From: DASTCZ01 sp963704455
GTDB lineage: Bacteria > Acidobacteriota > Terriglobia > Acidiferrales > UBA7541
DNA: 64,000 nt
Assembly (NCBI GenBank): GCA_963704455.1
Contig: OY969905.1
Coordinates: 2,418,001 to 2,482,000 of the forward strand
Direction: 5' to 3'
The notes beneath the pieces were generated by a model. That model worked only from the letters and a program-made list of their open reading frames with translations, searched no databases and had not been told where the DNA came from. Position numbers and translations under genes: made by a program. Of the stretch, positions 16,495 through 25,950 are shown one piece after another (position 1 is the first letter of the stretch; each line of letters begins with the position of its first letter).

Positions 16495-17733
16495 TTGAAA
16501 TCAGTTTTCCATCTCCGTGAAGCGAGCGGCATCGCCTTGCACACCTTGCGCGAGCATAAGATGCGCTCGTTCCTCACACTTCTCGGAATCATTCTCTCCG
16601 TCGCCACGCTGATCGTTGTCGTTGCGCTTATCGCAGGGACGAACCGCTATGTCGCTGAACGCGTCGCCACCCTCGGCACCAACGTCTTCCAGGTCACGCG
16701 GTTCCCGCTCATCACCAATGCCGCGCAACTCGTAAAGGCGACCCGCCGAAACAAGATCATTACCTGGGAAGATTACGAGTATCTCCGCGATCATCTCACT
16801 CTGCCCCTACGCGTCGGCGTGCAATCCAGCTCCAGCGGCCGCACCAGTTCAGGCACAATTTCGCTCGACCAGATCTCCGTCCGAGGCGTCACAGCCAATA
16901 TGGGTGACATGGCTCTCGTGGAACCCGCATCCGGCCGCTACATCGTGGATAGCGACAACGATCATCGCGCCGCGGTCGGCATGATCGGCCCCGATGTCGC
17001 CGACAAGATTTTCCCTGGCCTCGATCCCATCGGTCGCACCGTAAACGTTGATGGCAGGCCGTTCACTGTGGTCGGCGTTGGCAAAGCGCTCGGGAATGGT
17101 GTCGGTGGTATTTCGCAGGACGCCTACATCTACATTCCAATCCAAACCTTCGTAGGAATCTATGGCAGTCACGCCAGCCTTACCGTCGTCATCGAGGCGC
17201 GCGCCGCTGATTGGATGGACCGCTCGCAGGAAGAGGCGCGCATGTTGATGCGCGCGCGCCGCCATCTGAAACCAAACGAAGAAGACACTTTCGCCGTTCT
17301 CTCCTCCGATGCGTTGCTCGACCTATTCCACACGCTCACCGATTGGATCGCGCAGGCCATGGTCGGAATAGTCTCCGTATTCTTGCTCATCGGCGGCGTC
17401 GTGATCATGAACGTGATGCTAGCGAGCGTCACCGAACGCACCCGCGAAATCGGCATGAGGAAGTCAGTCGGCGCGCGTCGCGCGGACATCATGATGCAGT
17501 TCATGGTGGAGTCGTCCGTCCTCGCTGGCGTAGGTGGCGCGGTCGGTGTGGCATTCGCCTGGCTCATTGCCCAACTCGTCCAGGCCGTTTCCGGCGTGCC
17601 GATGTTTGTGTCGCCTCTCGCGGTATTGGCCGCGCTGTTGGTCTCCACGGCCGTTGGTTTGTTCTTTGGAATCTATCCGGCGCGCAAAGCGGCGCAACTA
17701 AATCCCATCGAAGCTCTGCGCCAGGAAACCTAG
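16495..17733 (+). CDS. MacB/FtsX-type ABC transporter permease (1 of 2)
   Basis: This 412-residue inner-membrane permease has the MacB architecture: TM1 (MRSFLTLLGIILSVATLIVVVAL, residues 23-45), a periplasmic MacB_PCD domain of about 220 residues, then the FtsX domain with three TM helices near the C-terminus (VSVFLLIGGVVIMNVMLASV, AGVGGAVGVAFAWLIAQLV, LAALLVSTAVGLFFGIYPA) and the coupling motifs TERTREIGMRKSVGAR and PARKAAQLNPIEALRQE. The start is TTG at 16495; an N-terminal helix before TM1 is normal for the family. No ATPase gene is adjacent, so it is an orphan. The paralogous second permease follows after 11 bp. Confidence 0.85.
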   Translation: MKSVFHLREASGIALHTLREHKMRSFLTLLGIILSVATLIVVVALIAGTNRYVAERVATLGTNVFQVTRFPLITNAAQLVKATRRNKIITWEDYEYLRDHLTLPLRVGVQSSSSGRTSSGTISLDQISVRGVTANMGDMALVEPASGRYIVDSDNDHRAAVGMIGPDVADKIFPGLDPIGRTVNVDGRPFTVVGVGKALGNGVGGISQDAYIYIPIQTFVGIYGSHASLTVVIEARAADWMDRSQEEARMLMRARRHLKPNEEDTFAVLSSDALLDLFHTLTDWIAQAMVGIVSVFLLIGGVVIMNVMLASVTERTREIGMRKSVGARRADIMMQFMVESSVLAGVGGAVGVAFAWLIAQLVQAVSGVPMFVSPLAVLAALLVSTAVGLFFGIYPARKAAQLNPIEALRQET

Positions 17734-17744
17734 GGGAAAACTCG

Positions 17745-19001
17745 ATGCGGATGGCTCTCGGTGAAAACGCGCGGATGGCGTTAGACACGCTTCGCCAAAA
17801 CAAATCGCGGTCATTCCTGACCGTTCTTGGCGTCGTCATTGGTGTGACCACCCTCATCGCCGTTTCCTCTGTGCTTGTTGGCCTTGATTCCTCCATCCGC
17901 GACTATCTCAGCGAATTTGGCACCGACACGATCTTCATTTTCAAGTTCAGTCCCGGCATTCGCACCACACGGCTTACGCCCGAAGAGCTCAACCGCCGCT
18001 CTTTAACGATTGACGATGCCATGGCCATAAAGACCGAATGCCCCGCTGTCATCGAAGTTGATGCCCAGGCCCTCGCCCGCATCACCGGCCCGTTTCCTCC
18101 CACGGCTTCCGCGCGTTATGAGGGTCGCGAGGTCAGCACGGTGAATTACCGCGGCACGCTGCCCACGGCCGTGGATGTCTACTCATTGCGATTCCTCTAT
18201 GGACGTTACTTCACCGAGGCGGAAGACGCTCATCGCTCCGATGTCGCTGTCATCGGCTACGATATTTACAACTCGCTCTTCGCGGGCGAGGACCCTGTCG
18301 GGAAAGAGGTGCAGGTTCGCGGCTCCCTCTATACCGTCATCGGTGTTCTGGACAAACGCAAGGGTGGGTTGAACGCCGGGCAGTCCGTGGACATTGATTT
18401 CTGGGTTCCCTATCGCTCTTACCGCAAACACAATCCACAGGATGACGAGCTCCTCGTGTCCGCCGCCGCCGCTCCCGGCAAAGTGGACGAAGCCGAGGAC
18501 GAAATCCGCGGCGTGCTGCGCCGCACCCGCAAACTCGGCTACAACGAGCCGGATAATTTTGGCATGACCAGCGCACAGGAGATTGCCGATCAGTTCCGCC
18601 AGATTGTCGGCTCCGTCGCGGGACTAATTATCGCGGTCAGCTCGGTCGGGCTGCTCATTGGTGGCGTCGGGGTAATGAACATCATGTTGATGTCCGTCAC
18701 GCAACGCACGCGCGAAATTGGTGTCCGAAAGGCTCTCGGCGCGCGCCGCCGTGACATCATCTGGCAGTTCCTCACTGAAGCGGTCACATTGACGGGCGCC
18801 GGCGGACTCGTCGGAGTGGCCTTCGGCTGGGGCGCGAGCAAGCTGATGCGCTTCGCCCTTCCTTCACTGCCGTCGGCCGTGCCGCTCTGGGCCGTGATCA
18901 CCGCCGTCGGTGTTTCAATGAGCGTCGGCCTTTTCTTCGGCATGTACCCCGCCATCAAGGCCGCGCGCCTCGATCCCGTTGACGCCCTTCGCTACGAATA
19001 A
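17745..19001 (+). CDS. MacB/FtsX-type ABC transporter permease (2 of 2)
   Basis: This 418-residue paralogue of the upstream permease has the same layout: N-terminal helix, TM1 (SFLTVLGVVIGVTTLIAVSSVLV), periplasmic PCD domain, three C-terminal TMs, coupling motif TQRTREIGVRKALGARRRD and terminal PAIKAARLDPVDALRYE. The two probably form a heterodimeric permease that would need an ATPase encoded elsewhere. MacB-type systems export peptides, lipopeptides or drugs, or perform mechanotransduction, rather than import. GGGGA precedes the ATG by 7 bp. The frame stays open upstream to 17211, but that part overlaps the first permease and is spurious. Confidence 0.85.
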   Translation: MRMALGENARMALDTLRQNKSRSFLTVLGVVIGVTTLIAVSSVLVGLDSSIRDYLSEFGTDTIFIFKFSPGIRTTRLTPEELNRRSLTIDDAMAIKTECPAVIEVDAQALARITGPFPPTASARYEGREVSTVNYRGTLPTAVDVYSLRFLYGRYFTEAEDAHRSDVAVIGYDIYNSLFAGEDPVGKEVQVRGSLYTVIGVLDKRKGGLNAGQSVDIDFWVPYRSYRKHNPQDDELLVSAAAAPGKVDEAEDEIRGVLRRTRKLGYNEPDNFGMTSAQEIADQFRQIVGSVAGLIIAVSSVGLLIGGVGVMNIMLMSVTQRTREIGVRKALGARRRDIIWQFLTEAVTLTGAGGLVGVAFGWGASKLMRFALPSLPSAVPLWAVITAVGVSMSVGLFFGMYPAIKAARLDPVDALRYE

Positions 19002-19033
19002 ATATCTTCTGAAAATTGGATCGGGATGACTTG

Positions 19034-20104
19034 TCAGGAAGAGGCTGAATGAGATTTTGGCGAACCACCGCGCACTTCGGTTCCCGCCACAACTTCACAT
19101 ACTTGAACCGTCCGGTTCTCATAAGCCGACTTCGTTGCGGCGAGTGAGACTTGAAGCGCTCGAATCCCGTCGTCAATCGTTATGCTCGGCGGCTGGCCCG
19201 CGAGCACCTTCCTTCCAAAATCATCGAGTTGTGCGACGTAAGCCTTCTCGAATCGCTCCATGAAATAAGGCACCGTGTCATGCGCGACAGAATTCTTTGT
19301 CATCACATCGATCGCGGTTTCCCGCAAATAGCCCATCCGCAAGGTTCCCTTTGACCCCAGTATCTCCGTGGCGATGTCGTATCCATAGATTCCCGTCCTG
19401 GACAGATCCACCATCCCCAGCGCACCGCTCGCAAATCGCAGCGTAACCACCGCGTTGTCAAAATCTCCGACCGTCGCAAGCTCCTTTGCGCAAATCACTC
19501 CGGCTGTTGAGTGAACGGACTCAACGCTGCCCATGAACCATCCCGCCAGATCAAAATCGTGGATTCCCATGTCCGCGATCATCCCGCCGCTGTGCTTCGG
19601 GTCGGCATATTCAAGTGATGGCGGGTATGGATCTCGCGACGTCGACTTAAAAAGCAGCGCGTCCCCAATCCCCCCATCCTTCAAACGCGCCATCCCAGCC
19701 GCATACGCGGGATCGAACCTCCGCATAAAACCAATGTTCAGGAATCCGCCTGTCCGCACTGCCGCCTGTTTCATCTCGTCGCATTCCGCAAGTGAAAGCG
19801 CCGGTGGCTTCTCGCAAAACGTCGGCTTGCGGCGTTCGAGCGATGCAATGCTGTATTCACGGTGCGTGGAAGTCGGCGTGGTTATCACGACCGCGTCCAC
19901 TTCTGGATCGTCCAGCAATGAGTGGGCATCGAAGTGCCTTCGCTCCACGCCAAACTCCTCCGCCACTCGGTCGGCGGCCGCACGATCCGTGTCGGCGATA
20001 GCGGTGAGCCGGATGGACCCAACGCGTCCGGAAAGGAATTGCGCATACAGGCGCCCCAGGCGCCCCAATCCAATCAGTCCGACCTTCAGCCGCGTTTTCA
20101 TCAC
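19034..20104 (-). CDS. Gfo/Idh/MocA family oxidoreductase (inositol 2-dehydrogenase-like)
   Basis: This NAD(P)-dependent sugar or cyclitol dehydrogenase has 356 residues. The N-terminal Rossmann motif is VGLIGLGRLGRLYA, followed by the family motif CEKPPALS with its conserved Lys (about residue 98) and GGMIADMGIHDFDLAGWFMG carrying the catalytic His-Asp. The latter stretch is typical of IolG-type myo-inositol 2-dehydrogenases, but substrate assignment in this family is unreliable. It is convergent with the permease gene (32 bp) and stands alone. ATG ATG at the start gives two possible initiation codons. Confidence 0.82.
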   Translation of the reverse strand: MMKTRLKVGLIGLGRLGRLYAQFLSGRVGSIRLTAIADTDRAAADRVAEEFGVERRHFDAHSLLDDPEVDAVVITTPTSTHREYSIASLERRKPTFCEKPPALSLAECDEMKQAAVRTGGFLNIGFMRRFDPAYAAGMARLKDGGIGDALLFKSTSRDPYPPSLEYADPKHSGGMIADMGIHDFDLAGWFMGSVESVHSTAGVICAKELATVGDFDNAVVTLRFASGALGMVDLSRTGIYGYDIATEILGSKGTLRMGYLRETAIDVMTKNSVAHDTVPYFMERFEKAYVAQLDDFGRKVLAGQPPSITIDDGIRALQVSLAATKSAYENRTVQVCEVVAGTEVRGGSPKSHSASS

Positions 20105-20250
20105 TTCCTCCTCGGCGCCGGCCCGCTTCGATCACCGCTGGAATGCAGCAAGACTTTATACTTCGATTTGCTGCCCCATGCAAAGCGCTCAGAAATTTTC
20201 GATTTGGCGGCTTGCTTGCTGCCGCGCCGCTGCTGTACGCTCAAAACCTC

Positions 20251-20592
20251 ATGTCAAACGAATTGAGCGAACACGAATTCCGCGCGCGCTGCGACGCCGC
20301 GCTTGATACCCTACGCAAGCGGCTGCTCGATCTTTCCGATGAGCACAGTTTTGAGGTGGAAGGACAGTCCGACCGGCTCGACCTTTTATTTGAGGACGCC
20401 GACGAAACGCGATTCGTCATCAGCCCCAACGCGCCCGTGCGCCAAATCTGGATTTCCGCGCTGACCACGAGCTTCAAACTGGGCTGGTCGGATTCCGCGG
20501 GAACCTTCGTGCTGGAGAAAACTGGTGAAACGCTCGCGCAGGTGATGAGCCGAATTCTAAGCCAACAACTCGGCAGTGCCGTAACCGTTTAG
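20251..20592 (+). CDS. cyaY: frataxin-like iron-sulfur assembly protein (CyaY)
   Basis: This small acidic protein of 113 residues has the frataxin fold and modulates the cysteine desulfurase-scaffold complex in Fe-S cluster assembly. Visible features are the acidic first helix (LSEHEFRARCDAALDTLRKRLLDLSDE), the DRLDLLFEDADETRFVIS strands, the conserved PVRQIWISAL (frataxin's 'xxQxWxA' core) and a C-terminal helix (GETLAQVMSRILSQQ). I chose the ATG at 20251 because homology begins there; the 36 upstream codons look spurious. Its stop overlaps the convergent gltX stop by 4 bp. No isc or suf genes are in the window. Confidence 0.8.
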   Translation: MSNELSEHEFRARCDAALDTLRKRLLDLSDEHSFEVEGQSDRLDLLFEDADETRFVISPNAPVRQIWISALTTSFKLGWSDSAGTFVLEKTGETLAQVMSRILSQQLGSAVTV

Positions 20593-22073
20593 CCCGCCGC
20601 CTTCATGCTCATGGCCGGCAGCGCTCGGCGCAGCCGCTCCACAACTCTTTCACGTCCGAGCACCAGAAATGTTTCAAAAAGCGGCGGCGCGACGGCCTGC
20701 CCGACAATCGCCACGCGCGTCGCGTTAATCAGCAGCCCTGCCTTCACTCCTTCCGATTCAGCCAGCGCGCGCAGCGCGTGCTCGCACGCATCGTGGTTCC
20801 ATTCTGGCAATGTTGAAAGCGCATTCGCGAGTTTGCCCAGCATCGTGGGCAGCCGCTCGTCCTTCCAGAATTTTTCTTTCGCTTGCGGGTTGTAATCAAA
20901 CGTATCGCTGAAAAACGCCCGCGCCCAGAGCGCGAAATCCGGCAGCAATCGCGTCCGCGGACGCAGCAAATCAACAGTGTGCGCGAACCACTCGCGCTCC
21001 GCGCCTGCCCATTCCGCGCGCCACATTCCCGCCCGCTCGAGTTCTCCCTGCACCTCAGGCAGCAACTCTTCCACCGGCAACTGCTGCAAATACTGCGTGT
21101 TGAACCATTCCAGCTTTGGCCGGTCGAAAACAGCGTTCGTGCGGCTCACCGCATCCAGCGAAAACCGCTTCACCAATTCGCTCGTGCGCAGAAACTCAGT
21201 ATCCTCTCCCGCCGACCACCCCAGCAGGCACAGAAAATTTCGGAACGCCTCCGGAAGAAATCCCTCCTCGCGGTATTGCGCAACGCTTGTCGCGCCGTGC
21301 CGTTTTGACATTCGCGTCCGGTCCGGGCCCAGAATGAGCGGCAAGTGTGCGAATGCGGGAGCCTCCGCGCCCAGCGCTCGATAAAGCAGCACCTGCTTCG
21401 GAGTATTAGAAAGATGATCCGCGCCCCGGATCACGTGTGTGATGCGCATGTCAATGTCGTCCACCACCGCGCCAAGCTGATACGTTGGCAGTCCTGATTC
21501 CCCGCCGGCTTCTTTCGGCGAACGCAAGAGAACGAAGTCCTCGATCTCCTCATTGGAGACTTCACGCCGCCCAAAGACGATATCTTCGAATACGGTAGTT
21601 GTCCCAAGGGAGGTGCGGAAGCGAATCGCCGGTTTCTGATTCAGGTCCGTAGGACGCCCTTCTCGGCATCCGCATCGCGTCACTCGGCGCACCGCGTGCG
21701 CGCCGCCCGCCTCGGTCTCATCCGCGGCGTCGCCGCCCGCATATCGCTCCGGCGGGCAATAGCAGAGATACGCCGCACCCGCCTGCAGCAATTTTTCGCC
21801 CGCGGCGCGATACAGCGCCATGCGTTGCGACTGGAATATCGGCCCCTCATCCCAGCCAAGCCCTAGCCACCGCAGCGACTCGAGGATCCCGTCCACCAGT
21901 TCCGGCCGGTTGCGTTCCGTGTCCGTATCTTCTACGCGCAGGATAAACGTGCCGCCCTCTCGTTTGGCAAACAGCCAATTAAACAGCGCCGTTCGCGCCC
22001 CACCCACATGCAGGTACCCCGTCGGTGAAGGCGCAAAACGCACCCGCGGACCTTTAGCTGTGCTGGAAGTCAT
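20589..22073 (-). CDS. gltX: glutamyl-tRNA synthetase
   Basis: This class I aminoacyl-tRNA synthetase charges tRNA-Glu. Its length (494) is normal. The HIGH-equivalent is YLHVGGARTAL (near residue 20) and the KMSKS-equivalent is RMSKRHG (near residue 260). A zinc-type motif CYC...CGC is visible (LCYCPPE then TRCGCREG, about residues 108-134). GADHLSNTPKQVLLYRALG and the alpha-helical anticodon-binding half (FAHTVDLLRPRTRLL) follow. The 3' end overlaps cyaY by 4 bp on the other strand. Whether it is discriminating or non-discriminating cannot be told here. Confidence 0.95.
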   Translation of the reverse strand: MTSSTAKGPRVRFAPSPTGYLHVGGARTALFNWLFAKREGGTFILRVEDTDTERNRPELVDGILESLRWLGLGWDEGPIFQSQRMALYRAAGEKLLQAGAAYLCYCPPERYAGGDAADETEAGGAHAVRRVTRCGCREGRPTDLNQKPAIRFRTSLGTTTVFEDIVFGRREVSNEEIEDFVLLRSPKEAGGESGLPTYQLGAVVDDIDMRITHVIRGADHLSNTPKQVLLYRALGAEAPAFAHLPLILGPDRTRMSKRHGATSVAQYREEGFLPEAFRNFLCLLGWSAGEDTEFLRTSELVKRFSLDAVSRTNAVFDRPKLEWFNTQYLQQLPVEELLPEVQGELERAGMWRAEWAGAEREWFAHTVDLLRPRTRLLPDFALWARAFFSDTFDYNPQAKEKFWKDERLPTMLGKLANALSTLPEWNHDACEHALRALAESEGVKAGLLINATRVAIVGQAVAPPLFETFLVLGRERVVERLRRALPAMSMKAAG

Positions 22074-22399
22074 GATTACCTTGCTCTCTTAGCCCCAACC
22101 CTCATACCCGAAACCGCCAGTTTAGCGGAACCCACGGGGTTGAGTCACGCGGCATCCCCACATCAATTCCCGCGAGGGGAGTTACGCTGAGGGACACAGG
22201 TACGCGAGTACCCTTGACCCCATGAAATGCTAGCACCTATATTGACTTAGAAACCGCGAATCCAACTCAATCTGTTGGGTTTACGGGAGATTTCTGCGAG
22301 GCCACTAAAGCGGCGCTGACCATCACAAACTGCGCCTCGCACTGGGAACGGTCGGTCCAAACCTGCGCTTTGCGCACGGCACTGGAATAGCGGATTTCG
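22074..22399. other. intergenic region with hairpin (326 bp)
   Basis: No gene or tRNA is recognised. A small perfect hairpin GGTAC-GCGA-GTACC (22199-22212, GNRA-type loop) lies just before the promoter described separately. Confidence 0.4.
22214..22243 (+). promoter_or_regulatory. sigma70-like promoter for the GGDEF/HD-GYP gene
   Basis: TTGACC (22214-22219), an 18-bp spacer and TATATT (22238-22243). Transcription would begin near 22250 and leave a leader of about 150 nt before the TTG start at 22400. Confidence 0.45.
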
Positions 22400-25300
22400 T
22401 TGGCACACGAGAGCACTCTCGCCTTCGCCCTCTTTGCTGCAACGGCGGTCATTGCAGCGTTGTACGCCTACGTCTATATCCTTAAGCGCCAGCTCTATCT
22501 TTTGCTTTGGGCCTTTGGCTGGGCGCTAATCGCGCTTCATTTCAGCGGATTCGCACTGCAAAGGTGGATCGGCCAAACCCCCTGGCAATCCTGCATTGAG
22601 ACCTGGTTTATTGCCTGTGCGGCTTTGCTGTTCCTCATGAGCGCGCGGCTATATGTTCAGAAAAACCCGTGGACCTATGGCATTGCAGGTGGCGCCGCCG
22701 CATTTGCATTGTGGTCCGCACTTTATTCGCAGGGCCAAATCGGCGTTTCCCCAAACTTTGGCATTGCCCTGGTCTTTTTTGTCACTGCCTGGATCCATTG
22801 GCGATCGAGTCGCAAACAGGACACCGTGACGGATGGCGCCTTGGGGATCGCGTTCGCCATGTGGGGCGTGCTTGGCATCGCAAATGAATTCACCGCGCAT
22901 TCTGGAGCCAGTTTGCGCAATCTTCTCTCCACGCTCTTGGTAGTTCCGCTCGTCTTCGTCGCCGTGCTGATGGCCATGGCGCTTTACGAAGAGGAAAAAC
23001 GCCGCATTGAGCGCCACATGCTCGCGCTTTCGAGCCTCAATCTGGCCACCTCCGGCGTGATCGGCACTGAAGTGCAGAAAATGCTGGCACAGGCCCTCGA
23101 TCGCATCCTCAACGTTGTCCGCATTCCCTCCGGTGCGCTGTTCCTTCATCACGGCGATCCTCAGGGGCCGACGGCGGTGGTCGCCGCAGGGTTGAGCGAC
23201 AACTTCTGCAACGCATCGCAGCAGGAAGGCCTTGATGATCATCTTGTGGATCTCGTCGTCCGTCTTGGCGGGCTCGCGGTCTTCCGTGACCTCCATCGTG
23301 ACGCGCTCTGGGTTACACTCGAAAAAGAAGACGCCTTTCGCCGATTCCGCCAGCTCGCGCTCCAGCAGGGCCTTCGCACCGTCGCGGCAATCAGTTTGCA
23401 ATCCAAAGAAAGAGCTTTCGGCGTGCTCTTGCTCGGTTCCGCTGACAGCCGCAGGTTCACTCCCCCGGAGCTTCATCTCTTGCTCTCGCTCGGCCATCAG
23501 ATTGGCATGGCCGTTGAGAATAGCTATCTCATACAGCAGACATCGCGCCGCAGCGAGGAACTTCACATCCTCAACGAAATTGGCCGCGTCCTCAGCTCCA
23601 CTCTGGATACCTACGCACTCTTCGGAAAAATCCAGTCGGAAATGCAGCGCCTGATGGATGCCAACAATCTCTTCATCGCCTTTTATGACGCCGGGCGCCA
23701 CCTGCTGCGGTTCGAGTTGGAAATCCGCAATGGGCAGCGCATGCCCAAGCGCACTCGCCCGTCCGGGAACCACCTCACCGAATACATTCTGCAGAATGCA
23801 CAGCCCCTCTTGATTCGCGATAATGTTGAGGAGACTGCTCGCCAATTGGGCGTCGACCCCCTGCAGGCGATGGGATGCTTTTGCGGGGTCCCGCTGATGG
23901 TCTATAACCGGGCCGTCGGTGTCATGGCCGTTCTCAGCAAACATGAACGCGCCTTTGACGAAGGCCACCTCGAATTGATGCGCGTACTCGCTAGCGAAGC
24001 TGCCGTTGCGCTGGAAAACGCCCGCCTCTTCAAAGGTGAGCAAACCAAATCGCGCCACCTTACCTTGCTGAACAACATCTCGCGCAATGCCATCGCCACT
24101 CTCAATCCCGATGAAATGCTCTCCCGGATTGCGACCGAATTGGAGCAGGGCCTCACCTACGACCACATCGGCATCGGCATGTTGGATTACGCAGCCAAGG
24201 TTGTTGTAATCCAGGCCGAAGCGGGACGCCGTCGTGCAGGCCTCCAAAAGCAGATCCCGTTCGGAGAGGGCCTCGTAGGCCGCGTCGCGCGCACTGGTGA
24301 AATGAAAGCCGTCCGCGACTTCGCCGCGGAAGTTTCTGCCGGAGGGCCCGTCCTCGAAGATTCATCCTCCGGCGTCGCGCTTCCCATTCTTTACGGCGAT
24401 CAATTGCACGGCGTCCTTTACGTCGAATCCCTCGAACCATGCGACTTCGCCGACGAAGAGCTGCAGTTGCTCGAGACGCTTGCCGACCTCATCTCCGGCG
24501 CGCTCCACAGTGCACTCGCGTTCCAGAAAGCTCAGGAGCAGGCCATCACCGATGGGCTAACACATGTAAAGACGCACCGCTTCTTCATGGAAACTCTTTC
24601 CGCGGAGTGGAAGCGCGCCACGCGCGCCGGCCGCCCATTCTCCCTTGTTTTGATCGACCTGGACCGTTTCAAGTTCGTTAACGATTTTTACGGCCATCTC
24701 GAAGGTGACGTCGTTCTTCGGCGCGTCGGCCAAATCCTCGAAGAGAATTGCCGCCGGTCCGACATCGTCGCCCGCTATGGCGGCGACGAGTTCGTCGTCC
24801 TCATGCCCGAGACCAATGCCGAACAGGCCCGCCAGCTCACCAACAAGCTCCGCTCTTGGGTTAGCGCGGACACTTTACTTCGCGAGAAAAACGTCACCGG
24901 AAGTTTTGGCATCGCCACTTATCCCGTGCACGGCTCCACGCCGCAGGAACTCATTCAGGTCGCGGACGCCTCGATGTATCTTTCCAAGCATCAGGGCGGC
25001 AACGCGGTTTCCACCGCCGACCATTTTGATCCCGACGAAGCGAAGCGCTGGAAGCGCGATGTTCTCGAAGCCTACATCGGCGTAACGCTCAAGCGCGTTT
25101 TCACCACCGGCAGCGAAGCGCTCGAAGAAGTTTGCCAGCGCTTGGACCAATTCTCGAAATCGCTCGATTCGACCGAATCGCCTGAATCCGCAAATGCAAA
25201 TGGTAATCCGGACGCCGATTACTCCTTCACGGATATTCTGCATCCCCTCCTGGTGGAAACCCTCTCCTCGCTTGCGATGGCCGTGGACTCCAAGGATCCC

Positions 25301-25864
25301 TCCACGCAATGCCATTCGCAAAAGGTCTCTTCCTATGCTGTCGCGCTCGCCGTTGCCTGCGAACTTGACGCTGCTGTTGTGAAGGAAATTAAGCTCGCTG
25401 CACTTCTCCACGACGTTGGAAAAGTCGGTATTCCGGAAGCCATCTTGAATAAGTCCGGCCCCCTGGATCCCGATGAATGGGATCTCATGAAGCAGCACGT
25501 CAATTTCGGAGGCAGGATTCTCCAATCCTGTCGGGGAGCCGAGCTAATCAGGGAAATGGTCCTCCACCACCACGAGTTCTTTGACGGCTCCGGATATCCC
25601 AACGCCCTCGTGGGCAATCACATTCCGCTCGGCGCGCGAATTATCGCCATCGCTGACGCCTATGACACCATCACCTCGGCGCGTTCCTACAAGCGCGCGC
25701 GCTCCGCCGACGAAGCCCTCGTTGAACTTGGCCGCTGCGCTGGCGCGCAGTTTGACCCCAAGCTCATCTCCCTGTTTATTGCCGCCATCCGCAAATTCCC
25801 GCGCCCCATCGTTGAAATTGAAGAAATTCCCATCCCTGCTTCCGTCGAATCGCCCGCGAGCTAA
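22400..25864 (+). CDS. membrane GAF-GAF-GAF-GGDEF-HD-GYP cyclic-di-GMP signalling protein
   Basis: The 1154-residue protein begins with a membrane sensor of about seven hydrophobic segments (residues 1-200). Three GAF-like domains follow (about 215-375, 390-550, 565-725), then a GGDEF diguanylate cyclase (about 735-900) and an HD-GYP phosphodiesterase (about 955-1145). The cyclase is intact: ARYGGDEFVV near residue 795 with an RRSD inhibitory I-site five residues before it. The HD-GYP part keeps LLHDVGKVGIP (near 1003), HHHEFFDGSGYP (near 1057) and IADAYDTITSARSYK. One chain could therefore both make and break cyclic di-GMP. Start TTG at 22400. Codon use resembles its neighbours. Confidence 0.9.
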   Translation: MAHESTLAFALFAATAVIAALYAYVYILKRQLYLLLWAFGWALIALHFSGFALQRWIGQTPWQSCIETWFIACAALLFLMSARLYVQKNPWTYGIAGGAAAFALWSALYSQGQIGVSPNFGIALVFFVTAWIHWRSSRKQDTVTDGALGIAFAMWGVLGIANEFTAHSGASLRNLLSTLLVVPLVFVAVLMAMALYEEEKRRIERHMLALSSLNLATSGVIGTEVQKMLAQALDRILNVVRIPSGALFLHHGDPQGPTAVVAAGLSDNFCNASQQEGLDDHLVDLVVRLGGLAVFRDLHRDALWVTLEKEDAFRRFRQLALQQGLRTVAAISLQSKERAFGVLLLGSADSRRFTPPELHLLLSLGHQIGMAVENSYLIQQTSRRSEELHILNEIGRVLSSTLDTYALFGKIQSEMQRLMDANNLFIAFYDAGRHLLRFELEIRNGQRMPKRTRPSGNHLTEYILQNAQPLLIRDNVEETARQLGVDPLQAMGCFCGVPLMVYNRAVGVMAVLSKHERAFDEGHLELMRVLASEAAVALENARLFKGEQTKSRHLTLLNNISRNAIATLNPDEMLSRIATELEQGLTYDHIGIGMLDYAAKVVVIQAEAGRRRAGLQKQIPFGEGLVGRVARTGEMKAVRDFAAEVSAGGPVLEDSSSGVALPILYGDQLHGVLYVESLEPCDFADEELQLLETLADLISGALHSALAFQKAQEQAITDGLTHVKTHRFFMETLSAEWKRATRAGRPFSLVLIDLDRFKFVNDFYGHLEGDVVLRRVGQILEENCRRSDIVARYGGDEFVVLMPETNAEQARQLTNKLRSWVSADTLLREKNVTGSFGIATYPVHGSTPQELIQVADASMYLSKHQGGNAVSTADHFDPDEAKRWKRDVLEAYIGVTLKRVFTTGSEALEEVCQRLDQFSKSLDSTESPESANANGNPDADYSFTDILHPLLVETLSSLAMAVDSKDPSTQCHSQKVSSYAVALAVACELDAAVVKEIKLAALLHDVGKVGIPEAILNKSGPLDPDEWDLMKQHVNFGGRILQSCRGAELIREMVLHHHEFFDGSGYPNALVGNHIPLGARIIAIADAYDTITSARSYKRARSADEALVELGRCAGAQFDPKLISLFIAAIRKFPRPIVEIEEIPIPASVESPAS

Positions 25865-25950
25865 CCCCCGCAAGCCTTTCCTCATTCATTCCTCTCTGGT
25901 AGTCTCACCTTTTGTCTCATCAGACGGTTGAAGCGCTGGAGAAATAATTC

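Noticed and set aside
17211..17744. Long N-terminal extension of the second permease
   Set aside because: It overlaps the first permease gene in another frame and is Arg/His-rich nonsense; the ATG at 17745 with GGGGA fits the family start.
22074..22399. Searched for tRNA or riboswitch
   Set aside because: No T-loop, acceptor pairing or known aptamer motif is seen; only a 5-bp hairpin.
22649..24247. 532-codon minus-strand ORF inside the GGDEF gene
   Set aside because: Shadow of a strongly coding plus-strand frame with clear domains; the antisense sequence has none.
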